Source: Planctomycetaceae bacterium UBA4732
GTDB lineage: Bacteria > Planctomycetota > Planctomycetia > Gemmatales > Gemmataceae
Assembly: GCA_002404095.1 (NCBI GenBank)
Contig: DHJA01000284.1
Coordinates: 24,556 to 44,468, forward strand
Direction of reading: 5' to 3'
DNA length: 19,913 bases
Shown here: one piece after another, positions 7,889 to 15,761 of the stretch
Numbering within the stretch: position 1 is the first letter of the stretch
Layout: each line of letters starts with the position of its first letter
Notes under the pieces: generated by a model
What the model saw: the letters and a program-made list of their open reading frames with translations, nothing else
The model's database searches: none
Told to the model about the DNA's origin: nothing
Position numbers and translations under genes: made by a program

Positions 7889-9087
7889 TATTTCGGCATG
7901 GTCGGATCAATTTTGTCCGCCCATGCCAGAATGCCGCCCTTGAGGTTGCTCAGTTTCGTGAATCCCTGTTGGCGCAGAAAGTCGATGGCTCGCTGGCTGC
8001 GCATCCCACTCTTACAATGCACGATCATTTCCTGGTCGCGGTTCAGTTCGCGCAGGCGCTGCGGCAGCGACGGCAACGGCAGTAGTACGCTTCCGGGAAT
8101 TCGGCAGATCTGAACTTCCTCCGGATTGCGCACGTCGAGAATGAACACCTTTTCGCCGCGATCCAGCCGCTGTTTCAACTGTTCCACCGTCGTCTCGCCC
8201 AATCCCGGCGAGCCGGCGGCCTGAGCCGCCGGAGGAGCTTCTTGCCCACGCACGCCGCAGAACTGATCGTAGTCAATTAGTTGTTTGATGGTCGGATTGT
8301 CGCCACACATGGGACACATCGGGTTGCGGCGGACCTTGAACTCGCGGAAACGCATCTCCAGGGCGTCGTACAGCAGCAGTCGGCCGATGAGCGGTTCGCC
8401 GCGGCCGAGGATCAGCTTCACGGCCTCGGTCGCCTGGATACAGCCGACCAAACCCGGCAACACGCCCAGAACGCCGCCCTCGGCGCAACTCGGCACTTCA
8501 CCCGGCGGCGGCGGCTCCGGGTAGAGGCAGCGGTAACACGGCCCGCGACCGGGATAGAACACCGTGGCCTGACCGTCGAAACGGAAGATGCTGCCGTAAA
8601 CATTGGGTTTACCCAAGAGTACGCAGGCGTCGTTGACAAGATACCGCGTCGGAAAGTTATCGGTGCCATCGATCACGACGTCATATGGCCCAAGAATCTG
8701 TAGAGCGTTAGCCGACGTGAGGTGCGTTTCGTACAGGTCGAGGCGAACTTCGGGGTTAATGGCTTGTAAGCGGTCCCGCGCGGAGTGGAGCTTGGGGCGG
8801 CCTACGTCGGGAGTGCCGTGCAATACCTGACGTTGCAGATTGCTGAAGTCCACTACGTCAAAATCGACGAGGCCGATACGACCGACGCCGGCCGCGGCGA
8901 GGTAAAGGCCGAGCGGCGAACCGAGGCCGCCCGCCCCGATGAGCAGCACTGACGCGGCCTTGAGACGCTTTTGGCCGTCCATGCCGACTTCCGGCATGAT
9001 GAGGTGGCGGCTGTAGCGCGCGACTTCTTGGGACGATAGGTTGACTTGGCCGGCGCGGGCGGCGAGGGAATCGAGGGGGGAATTCAT
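7885..9087 (-). CDS. moeB: MoeB/ThiF-type adenylyltransferase fused to a rhodanese domain
   Basis: E1-like enzyme that adenylates the C-terminal Gly-Gly of a sulfur-carrier protein (MoaD, ThiS or CysO type), with a rhodanese domain that can supply the sulfur. This is the layout of mycobacterial MoeZ and eukaryotic Uba4/MOCS3. In the 400-aa product the nucleotide loop GAGGLG is at 51-56, VIDGTDNFPTRY (138-149) holds the conserved Asp, and paired CxxC zinc ligands are at Cys184/187 and Cys258/261. Cys201 sits in the usual mobile loop. The rhodanese region (about 300-400) has the active loop CKSGMRS with Cys358. ATG 9087 is chosen because AAGG lies nine bases upstream; ATG 9096 overlaps that site. 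No moaD, thiS or cysO gene is adjacent, so the carrier is unknown. A 20-bp-arm hairpin ends right at the ribosome site. Confidence 0.93.
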   Translation of the reverse strand: MNSPLDSLAARAGQVNLSSQEVARYSRHLIMPEVGMDGQKRLKAASVLLIGAGGLGSPLGLYLAAAGVGRIGLVDFDVVDFSNLQRQVLHGTPDVGRPKLHSARDRLQAINPEVRLDLYETHLTSANALQILGPYDVVIDGTDNFPTRYLVNDACVLLGKPNVYGSIFRFDGQATVFYPGRGPCYRCLYPEPPPPGEVPSCAEGGVLGVLPGLVGCIQATEAVKLILGRGEPLIGRLLLYDALEMRFREFKVRRNPMCPMCGDNPTIKQLIDYDQFCGVRGQEAPPAAQAAGSPGLGETTVEQLKQRLDRGEKVFILDVRNPEEVQICRIPGSVLLPLPSLPQRLRELNRDQEMIVHCKSGMRSQRAIDFLRQQGFTKLSNLKGGILAWADKIDPTMPKY

Positions 9088-9100
9088 AGTGTGCATCCTT

Positions 9101-9177
9101 ACAAGCCCTGAGCGCAAGCGAGGGGGTTTGACGAACCCGTCGCTTGCGCTCAGGGCTTGTAGCGCTAGGGGCTTGTA
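9101..9177. repeat. Perfect 20-bp-arm hairpin plus a partial third arm
   Basis: Arms 9101-9120 and 9141-9160 (acaagccctgagcgcaagcg and its exact complement) enclose 20 nt that itself carries gggtt/aaccc. A degenerate further copy of the arm, gcgctaggggcttgta, lies at 9162-9177. It occupies nearly the whole gap between the fabF stop codon (9181) and the moeB-like start. The left arm ends directly at the AAGG ribosome site on the minus strand. It may terminate fabF transcription or fold in the leader of the next gene. From memory this sequence resembles repeats dispersed in planctomycete genomes. Confidence 0.85.
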
Positions 9178-9180
9178 GAT

Positions 9181-10416
9181 TCAAAGCGCCCCGACGACCA
9201 AACAGCAATTGTGGCCGCCGAAGCCGAAGCTGTTGGATATAGCCCGGCGCACCGGCGTTTCGCGGGCCGTATTCGGCACATAGTCGAGGTCGCAGGCCGG
9301 GTCGGGCGTCTGATAATTGATCGTGGGGTGGATGACGCCGTGGCGAATGGACAGGACGCAGGCGATCAGCTCGATGCCGCCGCTGGCCCCGAGCGTGTGT
9401 CCCAACATGCTCTTGGTGCTGCTCACCGCCAGTTTGTAGGCATGGTCGCCGAACACTTGTTTGATCGCGTTAGTTTCGGCCGCGTCGCCCAGCTGCGTGC
9501 TGGTGCCGTGGGCGTTGACGTATTGTACATCTTCCGGGCTGATCTTCGCATCGCGCATGGCCACGCGCATGGCCATCGCCGCCCCGGCGCCGCTCGGATG
9601 CGGGGCCGTGATGTGGTGGGCGTCGGCCGTACTGCCCTCGCCCAGCAACTCGGCGTAAATGGTCGCACCACGTCGGCGGGCGTGTTCCAATTCCTCAACG
9701 ATCAGGATGCCCGCTCCCTCACTTAGGACGAAGCCGTCGCGGTCTTTGTCGAATGGACGGCTTGCCCCTTGCGGATCGTCATTGCGCAGCGAGAGGGCGC
9801 GAGCCGAGGCGAAACCTCCCAGGCCCATCGGCGTGACTCCGGCTTCCGATCCGCCGGTGATTACCACATCGGCCCGGTCGTGCTGGATGGCCCGCAGGGC
9901 GTCGCCAATGGCGTTGGCGGCGGAGGAACACGCCGTCGAAATCGAGGTGCAAGGGCCGCAAGCTCCGAACTGAATCGAGACGTTGCCGGCCGCAGCGTTG
10001 GCGATCATTTTCGGGATGACAAAGGGGCTGATCTTGCCAGGGCCGCCTTGCATCATACGGCCGTGTTGCTCCTCGAACTCGCCCAGGCCGCCGATACCGC
10101 TGCCGATGATGACGCCACAGCGGTATGGGTCTTCCTTACTGAACTCCAGGCCGCTGTCTTTCACGGCGGAAAGGGAGGCTGCCATGGCGAATTGCGCGAA
10201 CCGGTCGAGCCGCCGGGCCGTCCTGGGGTCGAGGACGGCGTCCGGCTTGAAGTCCTTCACGTCGCCGCCGAAATGCACCTTGAACGCGGTGGTGTCGAAC
10301 AACTCGATGTTGCCGATGCCGCTGCGGCCGGCGCATAAGCCCGCCCAGAGACCGGCAACGTCCGAGCAGAGCGAGTTGACCGTGCCCAATCCGGTGATAA
10401 CGGCGCGCCGGGTCAT
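9181..10416 (-). CDS. fabF: Beta-ketoacyl-ACP synthase II
   Basis: Condensing enzyme that elongates acyl-ACP with malonyl-ACP in cytoplasmic type II fatty-acid synthesis. The 411-aa length and Cys-His-His triad fit FabF: Cys163 in STACSS, His303 in NAHGTST, and His340 in [12 protein letters not shown], the same residue numbers as in the E. coli enzyme. The C-terminal NSFGFGGHN is also typical. Its ATG overlaps the acpP stop codon (ATGA), indicating translational coupling with its acyl-carrier substrate. Planctomycetes often carry several fabF-like paralogues, but adjacency to acpP and the conserved triad make a housekeeping role most likely. Nothing looks broken. Confidence 0.96.
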   Translation of the reverse strand: MTRRAVITGLGTVNSLCSDVAGLWAGLCAGRSGIGNIELFDTTAFKVHFGGDVKDFKPDAVLDPRTARRLDRFAQFAMAASLSAVKDSGLEFSKEDPYRCGVIIGSGIGGLGEFEEQHGRMMQGGPGKISPFVIPKMIANAAAGNVSIQFGACGPCTSISTACSSAANAIGDALRAIQHDRADVVITGGSEAGVTPMGLGGFASARALSLRNDDPQGASRPFDKDRDGFVLSEGAGILIVEELEHARRRGATIYAELLGEGSTADAHHITAPHPSGAGAAMAMRVAMRDAKISPEDVQYVNAHGTSTQLGDAAETNAIKQVFGDHAYKLAVSSTKSMLGHTLGASGGIELIACVLSIRHGVIHPTINYQTPDPACDLDYVPNTARETPVRRAISNSFGFGGHNCCLVVGAL

Positions 10417-10655
10417 TTTTTCCCTTGCTCCCGCTCGATATAGTCGATGGCCTCGCCCACCGTCTTAATTTTCTCGGCCTGATCGTCCGGTATGGTGATC
10501 TCGAACTCCTCTTCCAATTCCATCACCAGCTCGACGATATCAAGCGAATCCGCGCCCACATCCTCCTGAAAGGAGGTCTTGCGCGTGACCTGATCCTTGC
10601 TCACGCCCAGGTTCTCGCACACGATTTCGATCACACGTTCTTCAACGGAAGCCAC
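10413..10655 (-). CDS. acpP: Acyl carrier protein
   Basis: Small acidic carrier (80 aa) that bears growing acyl chains on a 4'-phosphopantetheine arm. The attachment Ser37 lies in the canonical GADSLD motif, followed by the acidic recognition helix ([14 protein letters not shown]). The start is GTG at 10655, supported by GGAGG about eight bases upstream; no ATG fits the family N-terminus better. It overlaps fabF by four bases. A terminator-like hairpin separates it from fabD upstream, so acpP-fabF may be transcribed from its own promoter in the preceding 330-bp gap, which suits the high level of ACP needed. Confidence 0.97.
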   Translation of the reverse strand: MASVEERVIEIVCENLGVSKDQVTRKTSFQEDVGADSLDIVELVMELEEEFEITIPDDQAEKIKTVGEAIDYIEREQGKK

Positions 10656-10850
10656 GGTCGGGACCTCCCAAGGGTCAATTCCGGTTCACGCCGGCGCCGG
10701 CGGCCTCCTCCATCGGGGGCCGCTGATCCCGGCTTCTCTACCACAGCGCCCGCGCGTCGGACAAGCCTTCCTGCCGTCCGTTTGTCTCGGCCGTCCGAGG
10801 AGTGTACGTCCGCGCATGGGTCTAAGTGGAGAAGTTACACAAGACAAGCG

Positions 10851-10881
10851 AAAAAGGAAAGGCCGCTACCGTTAAGTAGCG
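10851..10881 (-). terminator. Terminator-like hairpin downstream of fabD
   Basis: On the minus strand a perfect 6-bp stem (CGCTAC/GTAGCG, 10881-10876 and 10869-10864) with a 6-nt loop is followed by a T-rich tract, ccTTTccTTTTT (10862-10851). An outer pair, agacaagc (10842-10849) and gcttgtct (10887-10894), could enclose it. It fits termination of the rpmF-to-fabD transcript before acpP. Confidence 0.5.
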
Positions 10882-10890
10882 TCTCAGCTT

Positions 10891-10962
10891 GTCTCATAAA
10901 TTCCATAAGTCCCATAACTTCCTATACGTCCTATAGGACCTATGGGACTAATGGGACAAACC
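10891..10962. repeat. Eight-unit array with a 9-nt period that inverts at its centre
   Basis: Starting at 10891 the sequence divides without gaps into 9-nt units. The left units resemble gtcccataa and the right units resemble ggacctatg, with a perfect 12-bp palindrome gtcctataggac at 10928-10939 where they meet. The pair gtcccata (10909-10916) and tatgggac (10941-10948) is also exactly complementary. The array is A/T-richer than its surroundings and lies 27 bp past the fabD stop codon. It is not CRISPR-like, as the units are contiguous and have no spacers. Confidence 0.75.
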
Positions 10963-10989
10963 GAGACTCTGACGCCGTTCCCGCAGCAT

Positions 10990-11895
10990 TTACGCCCCTA
11001 CGTTGACGCATTGCACCCTGCGGTTGATTCGTTTGAGGAGGCCGTTCAGTACGCGGCCTGGACCGATTTCGTAAAAACGGTCGCAGCCGTCCGCCAATAA
11101 CGCGCGCATCGTCTGTTCCCACAACACGGGTTGAAGTACCTGGCGCACGAGCAAGTCGCGGATCTCCTCTGGGTCGGTGTGCGGCTTGGCGTCCACGTTG
11201 GACCAGACCGGCACGCGCGGCGGACGAATGACAACGCCGGCTAGGGCGGCGGCGAGCGCCTCATCGGCCGGCTTCATCAACGGCGTATGAAAAGCGCCCG
11301 CGACGGCCAAGCGGATGGTACGGCCGTTTTTCGCTTCGACCTCTTTTTCCGCCGCGTCGCAAGCCGCTACGGAACCGGATAAGACCGTATTGCCGGGACA
11401 GAGCAAATTGGCGATCTGAATAGGCCCAGACGCGGAAGCGGCGACACAGACTTCTTCGACGGCCGCCTCGTTCAAGCCAAGAATGCTAACCATGCTTCCC
11501 GGCGAAGCGTCGGCCGCCGCTTGCATGGCTTCGCCGCGCGCTTTCACCACGCGCAGGGCGTCGGTGAAACTCAGCGCGTCGGCAAACGCCAGCGCGGTGT
11601 ATTCTCCGAGGCTCAGGCCGGCCGTGGCAACGCACTTGCCGGCCGCCGCGGGTTCATCCTGGCGCAGCGTTTCGAGGGCGGCGAGGCTGGCGACAAACAG
11701 GGCCGGCTGGCTGACGACGGTCGAATCGAGCCGCGATTTCGGCCCGTTCCAGCACGCTTCGGCCAAGTCGTAGCCGAGAAAGACGGAGGCATCGTCGTAC
11801 ATGCGGCGAATGGCGGGCGAGCGAGTGGCAAGGACTTGGCCCATGCCAACCACTTGCGCCCCTTGGCCCGGAAAGAGAAATGCGCTGCGCGTCAT
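10990..11895 (-). CDS. fabD: Malonyl-CoA:ACP transacylase
   Basis: Transfers malonyl from CoA to ACP, committing malonyl units to fatty-acid synthesis in the cytoplasm. The 301-aa product has the N-terminal FPGQGAQ oxyanion motif (Gln11), the nucleophile Ser95 in GLSLGEYTAL, Arg120, and His203 in AGAFHTPLM, with EIGPGRVLNGL near the C-terminus. All key residues are present and the length is normal. ATG 11895 lies 15 nt past the preceding stop codon, so it is probably cotranscribed with the beta-lactamase-fold gene and plsX. The ribosome site (GGAATT) is weak. Usual neighbours fabH and fabG are missing between plsX and acpP. Confidence 0.96.
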   Translation of the reverse strand: MTRSAFLFPGQGAQVVGMGQVLATRSPAIRRMYDDASVFLGYDLAEACWNGPKSRLDSTVVSQPALFVASLAALETLRQDEPAAAGKCVATAGLSLGEYTALAFADALSFTDALRVVKARGEAMQAAADASPGSMVSILGLNEAAVEEVCVAASASGPIQIANLLCPGNTVLSGSVAACDAAEKEVEAKNGRTIRLAVAGAFHTPLMKPADEALAAALAGVVIRPPRVPVWSNVDAKPHTDPEEIRDLLVRQVLQPVLWEQTMRALLADGCDRFYEIGPGRVLNGLLKRINRRVQCVNVGA

Positions 11896-11910
11896 GCGTT
11901 TAATTCCGTT

Positions 11911-13098
11911 CTACTTCCCGAACGCCTCTACTGCCGCCTTCTCGAACGCGGCCCGGACCTTACCGCCCTCTTTGCCCGGATAGCCGGCGTGCTGCACCAT
12001 GTATACGGTGATGAGGCCGCGTTCCGGGTCGATCCACATATTAGTAGCGTAGGCGCCGCCGTGACCGCTCGGGCCGGGAATGACCGCCCCGAGTCTGGCT
12101 TTCCGCGTCGTGGAAAAGCCCAAGCCGTAACCGTTCTCGCCCTTGCCTTTGTTTAGCAGATCGCCGGTCTGGGTGGAAGTCAGCTGTCGCACCGCGTCTT
12201 CCGACAGCAGCCGCTTGCCCGTGTGCGTCCCGCCGTTGAGGACCATCTGGCAAAAAACTCCCACATCCGTCGCCGTCGAGAACAGGCCGCCGGCCGGCAT
12301 CGGCTGTCGCTTCAAGTCGTTCAACGGATAATGAAGCTGCGTAATGGAAAGTTCTTCTAGGCCCATGTTGTCTTTCCCAGGCTTGTACGACTTCGCCAAC
12401 CGCTTCACCTGCTCCTCGTTGGGCCAGAACGTCGTGTCCTTCATGCCGAGTGGGTCGAAGAGACGCTTCTGCATGAAATCCTGGTAGGACATGCCGCTTA
12501 CCACTTCAATGATTCGGCCGGCCGTGTTGATCCCCGCGTTGGCGTAAGCGTACTTGCCGTCCGGCTGGTATTCCAACGGCAACGCGGCGTAGCTGCGCAC
12601 GGCGTCGCGCAGCGGCAGCATGTCGAGCGTCGGCTTCTCACTCGGCGACGCGAAGGGAAGGCCGCTGGTGTGGCTCAGGATATTTCGGATCGTGATGGGA
12701 TGGATCGCCTTCTGAAGCGAACCATCCTTGCTGTCGCCGTTTTTCACCTGCTGGCCCGTAAACTCCGGCAGGTACTTCTCGACGGGGTCGTCGAGTTGCA
12801 CCTTGCCCTCGTCCACCAGCATCATCAGGGCCGCGGCCGTCATTGCCTTGGACATCGAAGCGATCCAGAAGAGGTCGTCGGTGCGCATCGGCGTCTTGGC
12901 GCCGATGTCGGCGTAGCCGACCGCTTCCAGGCTGAGTACCTTGTCCTTCGTCGCCACGAGCGTCACCGCCCCGGCGAGGGTGTGATTGTCCACGAACGGC
13001 TGCAAGCTGGCGGCGACGTGGGGTTCCGCCGCCGGCAGCGGCCGGGCGGCTAGCACGGGGATAATGAGGATCAGAATCGTTCGCAAAGCACGTCGCAT
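11911..13098 (-). CDS. Secreted serine hydrolase of the class C beta-lactamase/esterase fold
   Basis: Predicted exported serine hydrolase (395 aa) of the beta-lactamase/DD-peptidase family (often called class C-like or EstB-like). The start at ATG 13098 gives a clear signal peptide (MRRALRTILILIIPVLAA...PAA) and has GGAG nine bases upstream; longer starts would overlap plsX. The catalytic set is present: Ser81 and Lys84 in SMSK, Tyr185 in YAN, and HGG at about 346 in place of the KTG motif. LSHTSGLP, typical of the family, is also present. Substrates in this family range from peptidoglycan peptides to simple esters, so resistance should not be assumed. It lies between plsX and fabD with short gaps, an unusual position for an exported enzyme. 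Confidence 0.9.
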   Translation of the reverse strand: MRRALRTILILIIPVLAARPLPAAEPHVAASLQPFVDNHTLAGAVTLVATKDKVLSLEAVGYADIGAKTPMRTDDLFWIASMSKAMTAAALMMLVDEGKVQLDDPVEKYLPEFTGQQVKNGDSKDGSLQKAIHPITIRNILSHTSGLPFASPSEKPTLDMLPLRDAVRSYAALPLEYQPDGKYAYANAGINTAGRIIEVVSGMSYQDFMQKRLFDPLGMKDTTFWPNEEQVKRLAKSYKPGKDNMGLEELSITQLHYPLNDLKRQPMPAGGLFSTATDVGVFCQMVLNGGTHTGKRLLSEDAVRQLTSTQTGDLLNKGKGENGYGLGFSTTRKARLGAVIPGPSGHGGAYATNMWIDPERGLITVYMVQHAGYPGKEGGKVRAAFEKAAVEAFGK

Positions 13099-13129
13099 TG
13101 ACGGGAACTCCGGCATGGTCGGGAAGGCT

Positions 13130-14146
13130 CTATGCACCGGGCGCGCCGGGTGCATGAACCGCATCCAATTCCTTGACGATTAAATCATTCAGTCCCGCCC
13201 GCACGTACTGCGCGGCGATGGCCAGGGCGTTCTTGATGGCCACCTCGCCGGAACTACCGTGACAGATAATGCAGATGCCGTCGATGCCCAGCAGCGGCGC
13301 GCCGCCGAAGGCGCTGTAGTCGTAGCGGCCGATCAGCGCTTGCAACACCTGTGCGGCCTTGTCGCGCTCCACGTCGAGAGCGGGGAGCAATTCCTTGTGC
13401 AGCACCTTCATCACGAACTCGAAGACGCCTTCACAAGTCTTAAGCATCACGTTGCCGACGAAGCCGTCGCACACCACCACGTCGGCCACGCCGCGCTGAA
13501 TGTCGCGCCCTTCAATGTTGCCGACGAAGCGCTCGGCGAACGGACTGGCGTGGAAAAGTGCGTGCGTTTCCTTGGCTAAATCGGTGCCCTTGGCCTCCTC
13601 GGAGCCGACGTTCATCAGGCCGATGGTCGGCCGCTCACACTTGAGGATGTGCTTGGCAAAAATGGCACCCATCACGCCATATTGGAACAAGTGTTCCGCT
13701 TTGGGGCTGACGTTGGCGCCCACGTCGATCATCACCGACGGGCCTTTAATGGTCGGCATAACCGCGGCAATGCCCGGCCGGCCCACATTCTTGAGAAAAC
13801 GTCGCAGGAACAGGCCGCCGGCCACCATCGCGCCGGTGTTGCCGGCGCTGACGATGCCGGTCACTTTTTGCTGCGCCAACAGTTGCCAGGAGCGACTGAT
13901 GGAATTGTCCGGTTTCTTGCGCAGACCGACCACCGGACTTTCTTCCATGCCGATCGCCTGGGAGCAATGGAAGAACTCAATGCGGTCGCGGCCCGGAGCG
14001 TCGGCGGGGACTAGCGGCTCGATGCGCGCTTGATCGCCAACCAGCACAACGCGGAGTTCCGGGTCGGCGGCGACGGCCTTCACGGCGCCGGCGACAATCG
14101 GCTCAGGAGCGTGGTCGCCGCCCATCGCGTCCAGCGCGATTTTCAT
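13130..14146 (-). CDS. plsX: Phosphate acyltransferase PlsX
   Basis: Makes acyl-phosphate from acyl-ACP, the acyl donor for PlsY in the first step of phospholipid synthesis; peripheral membrane enzyme. The 338-aa product shows the family start MKIALDAMGGDHAPE, then SAGNTGAMVAGG, MIDVGANVSPKAEHL, GLMNVGSEEAKG and VCDGFVGNVMLK, all in the usual order and complete. It begins three bases after the rpmF stop codon, the classic rpmF-plsX arrangement. Its C-terminus ends in HAPGAPGA and does not overlap the next gene once that gene's signal-peptide start is used. Confidence 0.97.
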   Translation of the reverse strand: MKIALDAMGGDHAPEPIVAGAVKAVAADPELRVVLVGDQARIEPLVPADAPGRDRIEFFHCSQAIGMEESPVVGLRKKPDNSISRSWQLLAQQKVTGIVSAGNTGAMVAGGLFLRRFLKNVGRPGIAAVMPTIKGPSVMIDVGANVSPKAEHLFQYGVMGAIFAKHILKCERPTIGLMNVGSEEAKGTDLAKETHALFHASPFAERFVGNIEGRDIQRGVADVVVCDGFVGNVMLKTCEGVFEFVMKVLHKELLPALDVERDKAAQVLQALIGRYDYSAFGGAPLLGIDGICIICHGSSGEVAIKNALAIAAQYVRAGLNDLIVKELDAVHAPGAPGA

Positions 14147-14149
14147 GGC

Positions 14150-14338
14150 TTACTTCTTCTCCGCTTCTTCAGGTACGACTTCCCGGCCCTGGTAGTGGCC
14201 GCAATTGGAACAGAGATGGTGCGGCAGCACCTGCTGTTCACAGCGCGGGCAGTATTGGATTTGCATGGGCTTGAGGTGCAGGTGGCTGCGCCTCATTCCC
14301 TGGCGGGAGTGGGAGGTTCGTCGCTTTGGAACAGCCAT
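14150..14338 (-). CDS. rpmF: 50S ribosomal protein L32, zinc-binding form
   Basis: Structural protein of the large ribosomal subunit, 62 aa. The start at ATG 14338 gives the diagnostic [19 protein letters not shown]; the in-frame extension upstream is not L32-like. Two CxxC pairs (CPRC and CSNC) make this the zinc-ribbon (C+) form. AAGG precedes the start by about nine bases. It is the first gene of the rpmF-plsX transcript, downstream of a good promoter at 14408-14436. Confidence 0.97.
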   Translation of the reverse strand: MAVPKRRTSHSRQGMRRSHLHLKPMQIQYCPRCEQQVLPHHLCSNCGHYQGREVVPEEAEKK

Positions 14339-14407
14339 GACGTTTCGCCTTCGTTGCCTACCGGACGCGGCTGGGGCCGGGCGTCGTGTGCGGTTGGAAA
14401 GAGAGGT

Positions 14408-14436
14408 ATGGTAGGGACGCCGGCGTTGGTCGTCAA
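14408..14436 (-). promoter_or_regulatory. Sigma-70-type promoter for rpmF-plsX
   Basis: Read on the minus strand, TTGACG (14436-14431) and TACCAT (14413-14408) are separated by 17 bases. They match the -35 consensus at five of six positions and the -10 consensus at four of six. A leader of about 60 nt would precede the rpmF ATG. Confidence 0.55.
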
Positions 14437-14474
14437 GGGGGTTGCTCCGCGGTGGGCTAACGGCAACGAAGCAA

Positions 14475-14520
14475 CCCGCGGCGCGAGCAAGAGAATTGGT
14501 TCTCTTGCTCGCGCCGCGGG
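14475..14520. repeat. Perfect 21-bp hairpin with a 4-nt loop
   Basis: Arms 14475-14495 and 14500-14520 are exact complements, beginning cccgcggcgcgagcaagag, with loop ttgg. It lies between the stop codon of the Cys/Tyr-rich gene (14547) and the rpmF promoter, next to a smaller dyad tgacat/atgtca (14522-14527, 14533-14538). It may insulate or terminate transcription, though no U-tract follows. The long perfect stem suggests a recently copied dispersed element. Confidence 0.85.
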
Positions 14521-14546
14521 CTGACATAGTGGATGTCAATCGTCTC

Positions 14547-15641
14547 TTACTTCTGACGGCTCACCAGCGTCACGGTGCGCGGCTCATCGTCGCGAACGTC
14601 TACTTTTTCGTGAAAAATCGGTCGTCCTTCGCCGTCCTGGACGTACACCAACCAGCCGCCGGACGCGAGCGTGGCGTGAAAGCGGCCTGCCCCGTCGGCC
14701 GTCACGGCCTGCTGCGCCCCCTGGCGATCAGCACTGACGAAAAGCAGTTTCGCCCCGGAATGCGGCGCCCTGTCGGCCGCCTTCACGACGTTGCCTTCCA
14801 GATTGGCCTTCGGCAGCGACGCGATGCGGTCGATGCGCACTCTCGGCGGTTCGGGAGTAGCGACGGGGGTGGGCGTGAACGGCTGGGGAGAGCCGAGCTT
14901 CGGCTGGCGCCGGCTTTCGTCAATCGCCTTGGGCATTGCCGGGCCGGGATTCTGGTTGCGGTCGAAGCGTTTGCTCTCGCTCGATGTGGTGCCGCCTTCG
15001 CTCACCGTCGGTCCACCAGGCGGCGTGTACGGCGGCAGCGTATTACCCGGTTCGGACACTTGCGGTGGCCCTTGCGGCAACGCTGGAGCAGCCGGCCCGC
15101 TTGGTACGGCTTGCGTGACGGACGCGCCAGGCGGCAACGTCAACACCGGGGCGCCGACCGTCGTTTGGCAGCAGCTGGTCACTGGTTCGTAATAAAACGC
15201 CTGCTGATAGCTTTGCACCGGCTGCATCTGGCAACGCTGCATGTAGCTCGTGACCGGACAGCACTGTGAGCGCAGCCGATAGCTCGTCGTGGGCGTCGCC
15301 ACTTGCTGATACTGGCAGGTACACGAATCGTAGGCGCAGCTGTAACGATAGCTCGTTACCGGCTCGTAATAGTAGCTGGTGCGATACGTCGTCACCGGCT
15401 CGTAGTAGGTGCGTTGCGTGTAGGTCGTCACCGGCTGATAATAGCTGCGCTGGACGTAGCGGGTGGTGCATTGCTGCTGCGGCTGGCAGCACTCCTGCGG
15501 AGGGGCGTTGGCCGTCGCGGTGGTCCTGGAATTCCAGCAACACGCTTCAAAGACGTTGTTCCACGCGGCTTGCGTGGCGCCGGATGTCGCGGCGAGAATC
15601 GCAAGCGCGCAGCCCCATACGGGGGCTTGGAAGGGTCGCAT
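14547..15641 (-). CDS. Secreted Cys/Tyr-rich repeat protein, planctomycete cell-wall type
   Basis: Protein of 364 aa with signal peptide ([25 protein letters not shown]). Residues about 60-160 carry a repeat with a near 12-residue period and core YYEPVT(T/S)Y: good copies at 67-74, 79-86 and 91-98, degenerate ones to about 156, where Tyr pairs become Cys pairs (CCPVTSY). About a dozen cysteines lie outside the signal, many as CC. A Pro/Gly/Ser-rich linker (about 160-270) follows. The C-terminal beta-sandwich-like domain (about 280-360, [11 protein letters not shown]...[18 protein letters not shown]) resembles carboxypeptidase-regulatory-like domains. It recalls the Cys-rich 'YTV' proteins reported from planctomycete cell walls; that link is by likeness only. 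A strong AAGGAGG lies six bases before ATG, suggesting abundant synthesis. Probably a disulfide- or tyrosine-crosslinked envelope component. Confidence 0.8.
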   Translation of the reverse strand: MRPFQAPVWGCALAILAATSGATQAAWNNVFEACCWNSRTTATANAPPQECCQPQQQCTTRYVQRSYYQPVTTYTQRTYYEPVTTYRTSYYYEPVTSYRYSCAYDSCTCQYQQVATPTTSYRLRSQCCPVTSYMQRCQMQPVQSYQQAFYYEPVTSCCQTTVGAPVLTLPPGASVTQAVPSGPAAPALPQGPPQVSEPGNTLPPYTPPGGPTVSEGGTTSSESKRFDRNQNPGPAMPKAIDESRRQPKLGSPQPFTPTPVATPEPPRVRIDRIASLPKANLEGNVVKAADRAPHSGAKLLFVSADRQGAQQAVTADGAGRFHATLASGGWLVYVQDGEGRPIFHEKVDVRDDEPRTVTLVSRQK

Positions 15642-15761
15642 GGCAATCCTCCTTACTCTGTCGGGATATTGGATCGCGTCGCGTTGGCCCCAGCAACGGG
15701 CTGGGACGAGCCACGAACCCTCTCGCTTTCTCCGCCGCGCACTCGGCGCCGCAGAGGTCTA

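Larger units (their letters stand above)
10656..10989. other. Non-coding gap between fabD and acpP
   Basis: This 334-bp stretch has no supported gene. Reading in the direction of transcription (minus strand), it holds the 9-nt-phased repeat array (10962-10891), a terminator-like hairpin (10881-10851), then about 190 bp that should contain the acpP promoter and leader. In that last part I found no convincing -35/-10 pair. A self-complementary gccggcgccggc (10690-10701) and a gcggcc/ggccgc stem (10700-10705, 10718-10723) lie within about 70 bp of the acpP start. Confidence 0.6.

Noticed and set aside
10891..10962. Possible CRISPR array
   Set aside because: The units are only 9 nt, contiguous and without spacers, and no cas gene is present.
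11911..13098. Antibiotic-resistance beta-lactamase
   Set aside because: The fold and SxxK/YxN/HGG motifs are shared by many esterases and peptidases; nothing in the sequence or context points to resistance.
14339..14539. Longer L32 reading frame starting at 14539
   Set aside because: It would run through the perfect hairpin and the promoter; L32 proteins begin at MAVPKRR.
14442..15269. Long plus-strand reading frame antisense to the wall-type gene
   Set aside because: Arg/Leu/His-rich product typical of an antisense shadow in GC-rich DNA; no ribosome site or recognisable domain.
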